Part shown: one piece after another, positions 51,793-60,325 of the stretch | Numbering within the stretch: the stretch's first letter is position 1 | Layout: every line of letters starts with the position of its first letter | From: Mycolicibacterium baixiangningiae | GTDB lineage: Bacteria; Actinomycetota; Actinomycetes; Mycobacteriales; Mycobacteriaceae | Length of the DNA: 64,000 nucleotides | Direction of reading: 5' to 3' | Assembly: GCF_016313185.1 (NCBI RefSeq) | Contig: NZ_CP066218.1 | Span: 4,030,001 to 4,094,000, forward strand | Program-made: the position numbers and the translations under genes | The notes under the pieces: generated by a model | Seen by the model: only the letters and a program-made list of their open reading frames with translations | The model's database searches: none | What the model was told of the DNA's origin: nothing

Positions 51793-52997
51793 CAGCGTGC
51801 CGCGACGTTCACGCCAATCAGATCCAACGCGTTGTCCCGCATCACTTTCCGGGTGTCCTCGGCGCTGAACTCCGGGAACTGCGGAATGTCGGCGGTGAAC
51901 GTCATCGGATCGGCCAGCCCTTCACCGTGCGGCCAGTCCGAGCCGAACAGGATGCGGTCCACACCGATCGTGGCGGCGAGCAGCTTCACATCGTCCTCGT
52001 AGTACGGCGCGATCCACACGTTGTTCTTCAGCTGCTCGACCGGATCCTCTGTGTAGTGGTAGGGCGCTGTATTGGCGGACTTCTTCAACCGCTTGATCAG
52101 CCGGTAGACGAAGTACGAGCCGTTCTCGATGCTGGCCACCTTGAGTTTCGGGTGCCGGGTGAACACCTGGTGGACGATCATCGAGGCCATCGCATCGTGG
52201 ATCGCCCGGTCGTCGAGCAGCACCTGGTCGAGCGGGTCCTTCTTGCCGAACCCCTCGAACGTCGCCTTGCCGCCCCACAGCGCCGCGATCGCGAGGTAGC
52301 CACTGTCGGACAGGTGGAAGACCACCGGCACGCCGGCTTCGGCCAGCCGCGCCCACACCGGGTCGTGCACCGGATCGCCCAGCGACCGCGGCTTGACCAG
52401 CCCGGGGACCGGCGCCGGCCGCACGCAGACGATCTTGGCGCCGCGGTCCAGGACGAATTCGACCTCCTCGATCGCCTTCGCCGGGTCGGCCAGCGAGATG
52501 ATCGGCGCCGACAGGAACCGATGGTCGGGTCGGTCGAATCCCCAGTCCTCGTCGAGCCACAGGTTGAACGCGTGCACCGAGGCCATCGTCGCCTCGATGT
52601 CGTGTTTGAGCGCCTCCTCCACACCGCACGCGAACGTCGGGAGCATGAACACCGTCTCGAGGTTCTGCCGGTCGAGGACCTCCGCCCGCGCCTCGCGGTT
52701 CTGGTATTCGGGGTGATCCGCCAACCGGTCGACCTTCATCAACGACGCGGGGTCCACGCCGTCGGGGATCTCGCCGCGGAACAGCAGATCCAGGCACCCC
52801 GGTTCGATGATCGGATCGAAGGTGGGATTGGGGATGAACTGGTTGATGACACCGCCCATCAGGGTCAGCGTGCGCTTACCGTCCTGCACCATCTGCACAC
52901 CGCGGCGTCTGAACTCCTTCGGCAGGTGACGGGTGAACGCGTCGACCGGTTCGTAGTAGTGGTTGTCGACGTCGATCGCCTTGTAGTCGAGCGTCAT
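51792..52997 (-). CDS. Amidohydrolase-2 family metal-dependent hydrolase
   Basis: A 401-residue amidohydrolase. IDVDNHYYEPVDAFTRHLP gives a DxDxHxxEP-type N-terminal metal motif. VVFHLSDSGYLA, VASIENGSYFVYRLIK and RILFGSDWPHGEGLADP supply the barrel His, Glu and catalytic Asp. The DxxxHxxEP form is common in mycobacterial catabolic clusters. The ATG is in a TGATG overlap with the crotonase gene. It may cleave a ring or diketone intermediate or decarboxylate it. Confidence 0.9.
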   Translation of the reverse strand: MTLDYKAIDVDNHYYEPVDAFTRHLPKEFRRRGVQMVQDGKRTLTLMGGVINQFIPNPTFDPIIEPGCLDLLFRGEIPDGVDPASLMKVDRLADHPEYQNREARAEVLDRQNLETVFMLPTFACGVEEALKHDIEATMASVHAFNLWLDEDWGFDRPDHRFLSAPIISLADPAKAIEEVEFVLDRGAKIVCVRPAPVPGLVKPRSLGDPVHDPVWARLAEAGVPVVFHLSDSGYLAIAALWGGKATFEGFGKKDPLDQVLLDDRAIHDAMASMIVHQVFTRHPKLKVASIENGSYFVYRLIKRLKKSANTAPYHYTEDPVEQLKNNVWIAPYYEDDVKLLAATIGVDRILFGSDWPHGEGLADPMTFTADIPQFPEFSAEDTRKVMRDNALDLIGVNVAAR

Positions 52998-53851
52998 CAG
53001 GGTCCCTCCTGCAATGTCGGAAAACTCGGTGCCCGCTTCTCGAGGAAGCTCACGATCCCCTCGATGACGTCGGGGCGCAGCAGGGATTCGCCCATCAGCT
53101 TCTCGGCCCTGGCGCTGGCGTCGACGACGTCGCGCTCTGCGTCGCCGTAGGTCTGTTCCTTGATGATCGCCAGCGAGGCCGGCGAGCAGTTCGCGGCGAG
53201 GTCCTCGGCGTACTCCATCGCGCGGGTCATGAGGAGTTCGGGTGCGACGACGTCCTTGACCAGGCCGAGACGCGCCGCCTCGTCGGCGTAGAACGTGCGA
53301 CCGCTGAGCAGCAGGTCCATGGCGGCGCCGAAACCGATGAGCCGCGGCAGAATCCAGGAGATGCCGTATTCGGCGATCAGGCCGCGACGGGCGAAAGACG
53401 TCGCGAACTTGGCGCCGTCGGCGGCGAAGCGGACGTCGCACATCAGTGCGTGCGTCAGGCCGATCCCGACACAGGCGCCGTTGATCGCCGCGATGATCGG
53501 CTTGCGCAGCGCGGTGAGGAAATGGGGGTGGCGCTCCCCGACGATCGTGCTGACGTCGGGAGCGTTTCCGTTGCCGGAGCCGCCAAGGGAATCACTGATG
53601 GTGGCCATGGAGCCCAGATGGGCGCCCGCACAGAACGCGCGCCCGCTGCCGGTGAGCACGATGGCCCGCACCGCGGGATCGGCCTCCGCGCGGTCGATCG
53701 CGGAGTAGAACCCGGCCGAGATGTCAGCGCCCCAGGCGTTGAGGCGTTCCGGGCGGTTCAGCGTGACGACGGCGACACCCGCCGGGGTGACCTCGTAGAG
53801 GACGGCCTCCAGATCGGGATCTGGCCCAGCATCGTCGGAGGCCACCCGCAT
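52997..53851 (-). CDS. Enoyl-CoA hydratase/isomerase family protein
   Basis: A 284-residue crotonase. VVTLNRPERLNAW, the oxyanion Ala-Gly in GRAFCAGAHLGSM and NGACVGIGLTHALMCDVRFA are present. At the two catalytic glutamates of rat crotonase it has His (GLTHAL) and Phe (TSFARRG), with a Glu instead in LIAEYGISW, so simple hydration is doubtful. It is the first gene of the six-gene operon ECH-amidohydrolase-FadD-amidohydrolase-FadE-FadE, 39 nt from operator 53891-53909. Confidence 0.88.
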   Translation of the reverse strand: MRVASDDAGPDPDLEAVLYEVTPAGVAVVTLNRPERLNAWGADISAGFYSAIDRAEADPAVRAIVLTGSGRAFCAGAHLGSMATISDSLGGSGNGNAPDVSTIVGERHPHFLTALRKPIIAAINGACVGIGLTHALMCDVRFAADGAKFATSFARRGLIAEYGISWILPRLIGFGAAMDLLLSGRTFYADEAARLGLVKDVVAPELLMTRAMEYAEDLAANCSPASLAIIKEQTYGDAERDVVDASARAEKLMGESLLRPDVIEGIVSFLEKRAPSFPTLQEGP

Positions 53852-53890
53852 CAGCTCCTCGAAAGCACGAAATCCCGCCTGTGATTACTC

Positions 53891-53909
53891 ATACTGTATA
53901 CCTATCGGT
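53891..53909 (+). promoter_or_regulatory. Cluster operator site F (degenerate)
   Basis: TACTGTATACCTATCGGTA, 12 of 16 arm positions. It is placed 39 nt upstream of the six-gene minus-strand operon. Confidence 0.55.
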
Positions 53910-53966
53910 AGCGGGTTCCGCAAGTACGGTGACGGCTATGCCAAACCACGCGAAAGGGCCTGTCCT

Positions 53967-54764
53967 TCAGGTGAAGTCGCTGCCGCCGTCGACGTTGACG
54001 TTCGCGCCGGTCATGTACGAGTTGCGCCGAGAGGCGAGGAACGCCGCGACAGGACCGATCTCCGACGGCAGACCGGCCCGCGGCAGGTGCGCGGGATGCC
54101 CGAAGTGCTCGGTGATGGCGTCCATCAGCCGGTACGGGTCACCGCCGTCCACACCGATCGACTCCGCCCACCCGGTGAGGGCCTCGGAGGCGATACTTCC
54201 CGGCGATACGACGTTGACCAGGATCTCGTCCTTCGCCAGGGACAACGACAGGTTCTTCGACACACTGGTCACCATCGCCTTCGCCGCCGTATAGGCCGGC
54301 AATGTGGCACTCTGCCGCTGCGTCGACTGGGCGGAGAAGTTGACGATGCGGGCCCAGGACGCTCTGCGCAACAACGGAAGTGCCGACCGCACGCAGCGCA
54401 CCATGCCCAGCGCTCCGTCTTCGACCGCTGTTCGCCACTGGTCGTCGGTGAGGGATTCGAAGTCGCCGCGGACGTCGGGTCCCACGGTGTTGACCAGGAT
54501 GTTGAGCGCACCGCCCCACCGCTCGGCCACCTCGGCGAACACCCGGTCCACCTGATCGGGTTCGCGGATGTCACCGACGATTCCGACCGCGTCAGGACTT
54601 CCGCAGCCGGTCAGTTCGGCCGCGGCGTGGGAGAGCACCTCCGCCGCCCGTCCCACCACCGCCACCTTGGCACCGTCCTCGGCGAGGCATCGGGCGGTGG
54701 CCAAGCCCATCCCACGGCCCCCGCCGACCACCACCGCGGTGGCGCCGGCCAGTCCGAGGTCCAT
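53967..54764 (-). CDS. Short-chain dehydrogenase/reductase
   Basis: A 265-residue SDR. VVGGGRGMGLATARCLAEDG, VVGRAAEVL, NTVGPD (in place of NNAG), NFSAQSTQ with Ser and YTAAK are seen. VSPGSIASEAL and the C-terminal SYMTGANVNVDGGSDF are typical. It is likely an NADP-dependent 3-hydroxyacyl-CoA or ketone reductase. The ATG at 54764 lies 4 bp after the crotonase stop, forming a two-gene operon from operator 55570-55588. Confidence 0.9.
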   Translation of the reverse strand: MDLGLAGATAVVVGGGRGMGLATARCLAEDGAKVAVVGRAAEVLSHAAAELTGCGSPDAVGIVGDIREPDQVDRVFAEVAERWGGALNILVNTVGPDVRGDFESLTDDQWRTAVEDGALGMVRCVRSALPLLRRASWARIVNFSAQSTQRQSATLPAYTAAKAMVTSVSKNLSLSLAKDEILVNVVSPGSIASEALTGWAESIGVDGGDPYRLMDAITEHFGHPAHLPRAGLPSEIGPVAAFLASRRNSYMTGANVNVDGGSDFT

Positions 54765-54768
54765 CGGT

Positions 54769-55530
54769 TCAGGTACCGGTCCAATTCGGCGCCCGCTTCT
54801 CCGCGAAGGCGATGGCACCTTCCTTCGCGTCGTTCGACGAGAACACCGGGATGATGAGTTCCATTTGCCTGGACCACATCTCGGACTCGCTCCACTCGGC
54901 GGAGCGGACGAGGATCTCCTTGGTCACCGCCACGGCGAGCGGGCCGTTGGCGGTGATGCGTTCGGCGAGTTCGACGGCGCCGGCCAGCGCCTCCCCCGGT
55001 TCGGTCACCTTGTTCACGAATCCCCACGTCGCGCCCTGTTCGGCGGTGAAACTCTCACCGGTCAAGGCCAGTTCCAGCGCCTTCTGGTAGGGGATGCGCC
55101 GCGGCAACCGCAGCAGCCCGCCACCCGCGGCGACCAGTCCGCGCTTGACCTCGGGGATACCGAACTTCGCCGCACTCGATGCGACCACCAGGTCGGTGGC
55201 CAGCACCACTTCGGTGCCCCCGGCGAGCGCATACCCCTCGACGGCCGAGATCAACGGCTTGCGGGGCGGCCGCTCGGTGAAGCCGATCCCGCGGCCGGGG
55301 ATGTCCACCCGCTCCCCCGCCGCGAACGCCTTGAGGTCCATCCCCGCACAGAAGTTGCCACCCGCTCCGGTCAGCACTGCCACGGAAAGACTTGTGTCGC
55401 TGTCGAGTTCGTCGACCGCATCCGCAAGACCCTGGCTGACCGCGAAGTTGACCGCGTTGCGTGCCTCCGGCCGGTTGATGGTGATGATCAGTGTGCGCCC
55501 CTGGCGCTCCAACAGAACCTCGTCTGACAC
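54769..55530 (-). CDS. Enoyl-CoA hydratase with both catalytic glutamates
   Basis: A 253-residue crotonase. ITINRPEARNAVN, GNFCAGMDLKAF (oxyanion) and GYALAGGTEVVLATDLVVAS carry the first catalytic Glu. FGIPEVKRGLVAAGGG carries the second. It is the only one of six crotonases in the window with both, so it is the likely ordinary hydratase of the beta-oxidation. The GTG start at 55530 is 39 nt from operator 55570-55588 and divergent from the TetR gene. Confidence 0.9.
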   Translation of the reverse strand: MSDEVLLERQGRTLIITINRPEARNAVNFAVSQGLADAVDELDSDTSLSVAVLTGAGGNFCAGMDLKAFAAGERVDIPGRGIGFTERPPRKPLISAVEGYALAGGTEVVLATDLVVASSAAKFGIPEVKRGLVAAGGGLLRLPRRIPYQKALELALTGESFTAEQGATWGFVNKVTEPGEALAGAVELAERITANGPLAVAVTKEILVRSAEWSESEMWSRQMELIIPVFSSNDAKEGAIAFAEKRAPNWTGT

Positions 55531-55569
55531 CCGTTCGCCTTTCGCAGCCCGACTCCAGCCAGAAAAGCG

Positions 55570-55588
55570 TACTATATGCCTTACTGTT
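55570..55588 (+). promoter_or_regulatory. Cluster operator site G (degenerate)
   Basis: TACTATATGCCTTACTGTT, 12 of 16 arm positions. It is 39 nt upstream of the crotonase-SDR operon and 186 nt from the divergent TetR start. Confidence 0.55.
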
Positions 55589-55774
55589 GAGGGTCGGAGT
55601 GTACCGATGTGCTTCTGCGAACGCTCGAGCGTGGGCCGACCGGTATGGTCGACGGCACCGGCAGTCGCGCGGCCCGAGGCGTGGAGCCGCAGATCACACT
55701 GTCACGGCCGGTAAATTCTCACACTCCCCGTAAATCCCCACACTCAACGTCGAACGTCGATGGAGGTGCCCGCT

Positions 55775-56518
55775 GTGGCCAAACAAGCGACCGCGCAGAA
55801 GCGGCAACGCCGCGAGCGTGGGTCCATCAATCCCGAGGACATCATCAAGGGCGCCTTCGAACTCGCCGAGGAGGTGTCGATCGACAACCTCAGCATGCCG
55901 CTGCTCGGCAAGCATCTCGGCGTCGGCGTGACGAGCATCTACTGGTACTTCCGCAAGAAGGACGACCTTCTCAACGCGATGACCGACCGGGCGTTGCGAC
56001 AGATCGTGTTCGAGGCGCCGTACGTCGACGCCGCGAACTGGCGCGAATCGCTGTACAACCACGCGCACAACATGCGCAAGACATTCATGACGAGCCCGAT
56101 TCTCTGCGACCTCGTGCTGATCCGCGGCGCCCTGTCGGCCAGGGCGCTGCGGCTGGGCCTCGAACAGATGGAAACCGCGGTGGCGGGGCTGGTGGAAGCG
56201 GGCCTGTCTCCGGAGGACGCGTTCGACACCTACTCGGCGGTGTCGGTGCACGTCCGGGGGTCGGTGGTGCTCGCGCGCCTGTACGAGAAGACCCGCTCGA
56301 TGGAAGGTCCGGACTTCAGCGTCGAGGAGGCGTCCACGATCGATGCCGAATCCATGCCGCTCATGGCTCAACTCAGCGCCAAGGGGCACCACATCGGCGT
56401 ACCCAACAAGATCAACTTCGAGTACGGGCTGAACTGCATCCTCGACCACGCCGCCCGGCTCATCGACGAACGGAAGCCGGCGAAGAAGACGGCCGCGCGC
56501 CGCAAGTCCTCGGGCTAG
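55775..56518 (+). CDS. TetR family regulator, candidate regulator of the catabolic cluster
   Basis: A 247-residue TetR protein. After a basic tail (KQATAQKRQRRERGSI), residues about 20-70 form the helix-turn-helix (IIKGAFELAEEVSIDNLSMP, LLGKHLGVGVTSIYWYFRKK). A long ligand domain ends in a basic tail (ERKPAKKTAARRKSSG). The GTG at 55775 with GGAGG 8 nt upstream is preferred to the ATG at 55760. It is the only regulator inside the 29-64 kb cluster. It is divergent from a crotonase across operator G and overlaps the convergent thiolase by 4 bp. Control of the TACTGTAA-N3-TTACAGTA sites is inferred from position. Confidence 0.9.
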   Translation: MAKQATAQKRQRRERGSINPEDIIKGAFELAEEVSIDNLSMPLLGKHLGVGVTSIYWYFRKKDDLLNAMTDRALRQIVFEAPYVDAANWRESLYNHAHNMRKTFMTSPILCDLVLIRGALSARALRLGLEQMETAVAGLVEAGLSPEDAFDTYSAVSVHVRGSVVLARLYEKTRSMEGPDFSVEEASTIDAESMPLMAQLSAKGHHIGVPNKINFEYGLNCILDHAARLIDERKPAKKTAARRKSSG

Positions 56519-57690
56519 ACCTCGATGACGACGGCGCCGCCCTGCCCACCGCCGGCGCACATCGCGGCGACCCCGATGCCACCGCCGCGCCGCTGCAGTT
56601 CATAGACCAGAGTGGTGATCATGCGGGCACCGGAGGCCGCAATGGGATGGCCGAGGCTGCAACCACTTCCGGAGAAGTTCACCTTCTCTTCGTCGAGGTC
56701 GTACTCGCGGCAGGCGGCGATCGGCACCGACGCGAACGCCTCGTTGATCTCCCACAGCGCGACGTCGCCCGGGGTGAGCCCGGCCCGGTCGAGCACCTTG
56801 CCGATGACCTTGACCGCACCGAGACCGGTGTCGCGTGGCGCGACGCCGGCCGACGCCCAGGCGCGCACCTTCGCCAGCACCGACAGGCCCTCGGCCTCGG
56901 CGTAACCGCGCTCGACGAGCACGGTGGCCGCGGCGGCATCGTTGGTGCCGCTGCTGTTGCCCGCGGTGATCGAGAAGCCCTCGATCTCGGGATGCAGCAC
57001 CTTCAACCCCGCCAGCTTCTCGGCCGTGGTGTCCCGGCGCGGATGCTCGTCGACGCTGAAGTCGACGACGGTGCCGTCGGGCTGCTCGACCTTCAGCGGG
57101 ATGATCTCGTCGACGAACTTGCCCGCGTCCATCGCGGCGATGGCGCGCTGGTGCGACCGCGCCGCCCACGCGTCCATCTCCTCGCGGGTGATGCCTGCGG
57201 CCTGTGCCGTATTCCATCCGACGGTGATCGACATGTCACGGGTTGGTGCGTCCGGTGTCTCCACGTGGGTGGGCGGCATCCAGCGCTCCTCGAACTTCAG
57301 TTCGGGGCCGGGAATGCGCCAGCTCACCAGTGGTGTCATCGACAGTGACTGCACGCCCCCGGCGACCAGGACCCGCTCCATACCGGAGCCGATCTGCGCC
57401 GCCGCATTGCCGATCGCGGTGAGGCTGCCGGCGCAGTGCCGGTTGACCGACTGGCCGGGAACATGCTGCAGACCCGTGGCGTCCGCGGCGTAACGAGCGA
57501 GATCACCGCCGCCGTAATGTGATTCGGCGAAGATGATGTCGTCGATCGCGCTCGGGTCGACACCGGAGCGGCGGATGGCCTCGGGCAGCACGGTGGTGAT
57601 CAGCGTCTCCGGCGGAGTGTTGACCAGGGTGCCCTTGAAGGACCGCCCGATCGCTGTCCGGACGGCGCCGACGATGACGGGTGTGGACAT
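56515..57690 (-). CDS. Acetyl-CoA acetyltransferase/thiolase (FadA type)
   Basis: A 391-residue thiolase. The nucleophile Cys is in VNRHCAGSLTAIGNAAAQIG, the His in FSGSGCSLGHPIAASGARM, and the second Cys in AAMCAGGGQGGA. WEINEAFASVPIAA is the conserved NEAF motif. It resembles FadA5- and FadA6-like degradative thiolases and would release acetyl- or propionyl-CoA. It stands alone, upstream of which I found no clear copy of the cluster operator. Confidence 0.93.
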   Translation of the reverse strand: MSTPVIVGAVRTAIGRSFKGTLVNTPPETLITTVLPEAIRRSGVDPSAIDDIIFAESHYGGGDLARYAADATGLQHVPGQSVNRHCAGSLTAIGNAAAQIGSGMERVLVAGGVQSLSMTPLVSWRIPGPELKFEERWMPPTHVETPDAPTRDMSITVGWNTAQAAGITREEMDAWAARSHQRAIAAMDAGKFVDEIIPLKVEQPDGTVVDFSVDEHPRRDTTAEKLAGLKVLHPEIEGFSITAGNSSGTNDAAAATVLVERGYAEAEGLSVLAKVRAWASAGVAPRDTGLGAVKVIGKVLDRAGLTPGDVALWEINEAFASVPIAACREYDLDEEKVNFSGSGCSLGHPIAASGARMITTLVYELQRRGGGIGVAAMCAGGGQGGAVVIEV

Positions 57691-57792
57691 GTTCTCGACC
57701 TCGGTGTGTCAGGCCGCCGCGGCGGCGGAGGCAAACTGGCGGCGTTTACAGAAACGGTATCAGTTGTAAGGGGCCAGGACCACCGCGAGGGG

Positions 57793-58680
57793 TCACTCGG
57801 ACTCCGGTTCGGGTACGTGGAAATGCTCGTCACGCAGCCGGAACGCCGCCTTGGTGCCGTACTGGGCGCGGGTCTTGACGAAGTTGAACTCACCGGGGGC
57901 GAACTGCAGGTTCGTGCCGTACGCGTGGAAGAGGTAACTGGCCACCTCCTCCCCCTGATAGGCCTGGCTCTGCTCGACCAGACGGAAAGCCTCCTTGGCG
58001 ATCACCACCCCGTCGGCGGGCATCTTCCCCGCCTTCTCCGCCCAGTAGCGGGCCCGGGCGGGTACCGCGGAGGCCTCGCAGGTCTCGGTGAACACGCCCA
58101 GGTGCTCGACGGCCTCCGCGGCGATGATGTCGCCGGTCAACAGCAGCCGACGGGCCAGCACGGGGCCGAGCCGGTGGAAGAACATGTGCAGGCTGCCGAG
58201 TGCGGGACCGAGGAAACGGGTCGCCGGCATGCCGATCTTGGTGTCGCGTCCGATGACGGAGATGTCGGTCATCAGTGCCATCTCGAAGCCGCCACCGAGC
58301 GCGTATCCGCTGATCTCGCCGACGGTCACCTTCGGGAAGCCCATCAGATTGTGGTAGAAGCCGAAGGACTTGCGGTCCACGGTCAGCCGCCTGCGCTGGC
58401 TGGGCCTGCTCTTGGCGGGCGCTTCCTCACCCTCGCGTCCGCCGTACCAGCCGTAGGCGTTGTTCATATCGGCGCCGGTGCTGAACACCCCGTCCGCGCC
58501 GCGCAACACCACGACCGTCAGATCGTCGTCCTCGGCGACGTCGTCGAGGTGGCGCGCCAGCGCATCGCGCATCGCGGCGTCGTAGGAGTTGCGCTGCGCG
58601 GGGTTGTTGAGCGTGATCGTCGCGATCCGCTTGTCGCGGTCGGCCTCGAAGAGCACCCGGTCGTCCGAAGTGGCCGTCAT
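57793..58680 (-). CDS. Enoyl-CoA hydratase/isomerase family protein
   Basis: A 295-residue crotonase. ITLNNPAQRNSYDAAMRDAL, VFSTGADMNNAYGWYGGREG with an insertion, and SGYALGGGFEMALMTDISVI are seen. One of the two hydratase glutamates is present (GFEMAL) while the second position reads Ala (GMPATRF). It is longer than usual at both ends. The ATG overlaps the thioesterase stop (ATGA), so they form an operon from operator 59440-59458. It could be an isomerase or hydrolase. Confidence 0.88.
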   Translation of the reverse strand: MTATSDDRVLFEADRDKRIATITLNNPAQRNSYDAAMRDALARHLDDVAEDDDLTVVVLRGADGVFSTGADMNNAYGWYGGREGEEAPAKSRPSQRRRLTVDRKSFGFYHNLMGFPKVTVGEISGYALGGGFEMALMTDISVIGRDTKIGMPATRFLGPALGSLHMFFHRLGPVLARRLLLTGDIIAAEAVEHLGVFTETCEASAVPARARYWAEKAGKMPADGVVIAKEAFRLVEQSQAYQGEEVASYLFHAYGTNLQFAPGEFNFVKTRAQYGTKAAFRLRDEHFHVPEPESE

Positions 58681-59360
58681 GGCTCGGACTCCTTTCTGGT
58701 GGCAGGGCGGTTCTGCGGCCGCCGCGCGCCGAACCGTGCACCGGCAAGCCGCTCGGGAGGCAGCGCCACGGTGGTCGCCTCTCCGATACACAGCACGTCG
58801 TCGTCGAGAAGTAGCCGTCCGGTGGACGTGACACCGCGGTCGGCCGTCGTCTTGGAGACGTCGAACCGCAGCTCGGTCAGCAGTGGCGTTGGCCTGCGGT
58901 AGGTGATGTTCAGGGACCGCGTCTTACCGGAAAGCCCTGTCGCACAATTGTGGTGCTGGATCACGCAGTCGAAGAACACGGCGAGGAAGCCGCCGTGGAC
59001 CAGCCCCGGGGGACCTTCGTACGGCAACGGGAAATTCACCCGGCCCGCCGCGGTGTCGGCATCGATGTGGTCGACGAGGTAAGCGGGGAAGCACGGGTTG
59101 AACGACCCGCAATCGAAGGCGTGATCGAGGTACACGCGGTGGTCGTCACCGAGATCGTTGCCCACCCGCGGCGCGGGATCGGCCGGTGCGGCGGCACTCA
59201 ACTCGCGTTCCCACTCGGCGAGTCGGGTAGTCATCGCGTCGACGGTGGGATGGGGCTGCTCGAGTGAGAGCAGCAGACCGGTGATGCGCCGCAGCGCCGC
59301 GGCCGTAGTGACCGTCTGGCTCAGCGGTTGTTCACCGAACCGGACTGCGGGCTGGTCCAT
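58677..59360 (-). CDS. Hotdog-fold thioesterase (PaaI-like)
   Basis: A 227-residue protein. Residues 95-200 carry a hotdog domain: GPPGLVHGGFLAVFFDCVIQ (the conserved HGG helix), then KTRSLNITYRRPTPLLTELR. The first 95 residues are an N-terminal extension (TVDAMTTRLAEWERELS). The ATG at 59360 follows GAGAGGCGG; an in-frame ATG lies at 59402. It would hydrolyse an acyl-CoA to free CoA, perhaps to relieve a dead-end intermediate. It is the first gene of a two-gene operon with the crotonase. Confidence 0.85.
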   Translation of the reverse strand: MDQPAVRFGEQPLSQTVTTAAALRRITGLLLSLEQPHPTVDAMTTRLAEWERELSAAAPADPAPRVGNDLGDDHRVYLDHAFDCGSFNPCFPAYLVDHIDADTAAGRVNFPLPYEGPPGLVHGGFLAVFFDCVIQHHNCATGLSGKTRSLNITYRRPTPLLTELRFDVSKTTADRGVTSTGRLLLDDDVLCIGEATTVALPPERLAGARFGARRPQNRPATRKESEP

Positions 59361-59439
59361 CCGCCGCCTCTCGTCGGTCCGATCCGTTCCGTCGACCGGC
59401 ATTCCTTGCTAACTTGTACAGGATATCAATTGAATTGCC

Positions 59440-59458
59440 TACTGTATGGTCAACTGTA
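59440..59458 (+). promoter_or_regulatory. Cluster operator site I (degenerate)
   Basis: TACTGTATGGTCAACTGTA, 12 of 16 arm positions, also readable as two direct ACTGTA units. It is between the divergent thioesterase-crotonase operon and the crotonase-FadD operon (24 nt from its start). Confidence 0.55.
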
Positions 59459-59482
59459 GCCCGGCGAGAGGGTCGAACCGAC

Positions 59483-60316
59483 GTGAGTGACGACGGCTCG
59501 GTGCGCGCTGTTCGCGACGGAGCGGTGCTACACCTCACCCTCGACCGGCCTGAGCGGCGGAACTCGTTGAGCCACAGCATGACCGACGCACTCGTCGAGG
59601 TGTTGACCGCCGCCGCCACCGACGACACGCTGCGCGCGCTGCACATCACGGGCGAGGGCGACGATTTCTGCGCAGGCGCGGACTGGGTGGCCACGAGCAC
59701 CGGCGGGCAGGAGCGAAGCGACCCGGGGAAGAGCACCGGCGGGAAGCGGCCGCGGACGGCGGACCTGGTGCGCCGCATCCCACACACCTCCCACCGCGTC
59801 ATCGAACTCGTTCACGGCATCCACCTGCCGGTGGTCTGCAGTGTCCGCGGCTGGGCTGTCGGGCTCGGCTGCAATCTCGCGCTGGTCGCGGACTTCGCCG
59901 TGGCCGCCGACAACGCGGTGTTCTGGGAACCGTTCATCGCACGCGGTTTCAGTCCCGATTCCGGGGCGTCCTGGTTGCTGCCCAGGCTGATCGGCGTGGC
60001 GCGCGCCAAGCGAATGCTGCTCCTCGGGGAGAAGGTGACCGCCGCCGACGCGGCCGACTGGGGCCTGATCCACCGCGCGGTGCCACGCGACGCACTCGAC
60101 GCGACGGTGACAGAGCTGCTGACCCGGTTGGCCGACGGCCCGACGGTGGCGCTCGGCCTGGCGAAACAGGCCATTCACCACGGGCAGCACACCACGCTGG
60201 GAGCGACGATGACCCAAGAGCTGTTCAATCTCGAACTGTCCTGCCGTACCTCGGATTTCAAGGAAGGCCTGGCGGCGTTCCAGGAGCGCCGCGCTCCCGA
60301 TTTCCGGGGCCGGTGA
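59483..60316 (+). CDS. Enoyl-CoA hydratase/isomerase family protein
   Basis: A 277-residue crotonase. LHLTLDRPERRNSLSHSM, the oxyanion GDDFCAGADWVATS, and GWAVGLGCNLALVADFAVAA are present. The first glutamate position reads Asn (GCNLAL), and the second is Phe in WEPFIARGFSP. A Ser-rich loop (PDSGASWLLPRL) follows, as in the 52997 protein. It is probably not a standard hydratase. It is the first gene of a five-gene plus-strand unit that runs off the window; the GTG at 59483 is chosen for family length. Confidence 0.87.
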   Translation: MSDDGSVRAVRDGAVLHLTLDRPERRNSLSHSMTDALVEVLTAAATDDTLRALHITGEGDDFCAGADWVATSTGGQERSDPGKSTGGKRPRTADLVRRIPHTSHRVIELVHGIHLPVVCSVRGWAVGLGCNLALVADFAVAADNAVFWEPFIARGFSPDSGASWLLPRLIGVARAKRMLLLGEKVTAADAADWGLIHRAVPRDALDATVTELLTRLADGPTVALGLAKQAIHHGQHTTLGATMTQELFNLELSCRTSDFKEGLAAFQERRAPDFRGR

Positions 60317-60325
60317 AGGAAGACC

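Noticed and set aside
57743..57771. Ninth cluster operator upstream of the thiolase
   Set aside because: The stretch around TTACAGAAACGGTATCAGTTG has half-site resemblance only; the 8-3-8 spacing does not fit.
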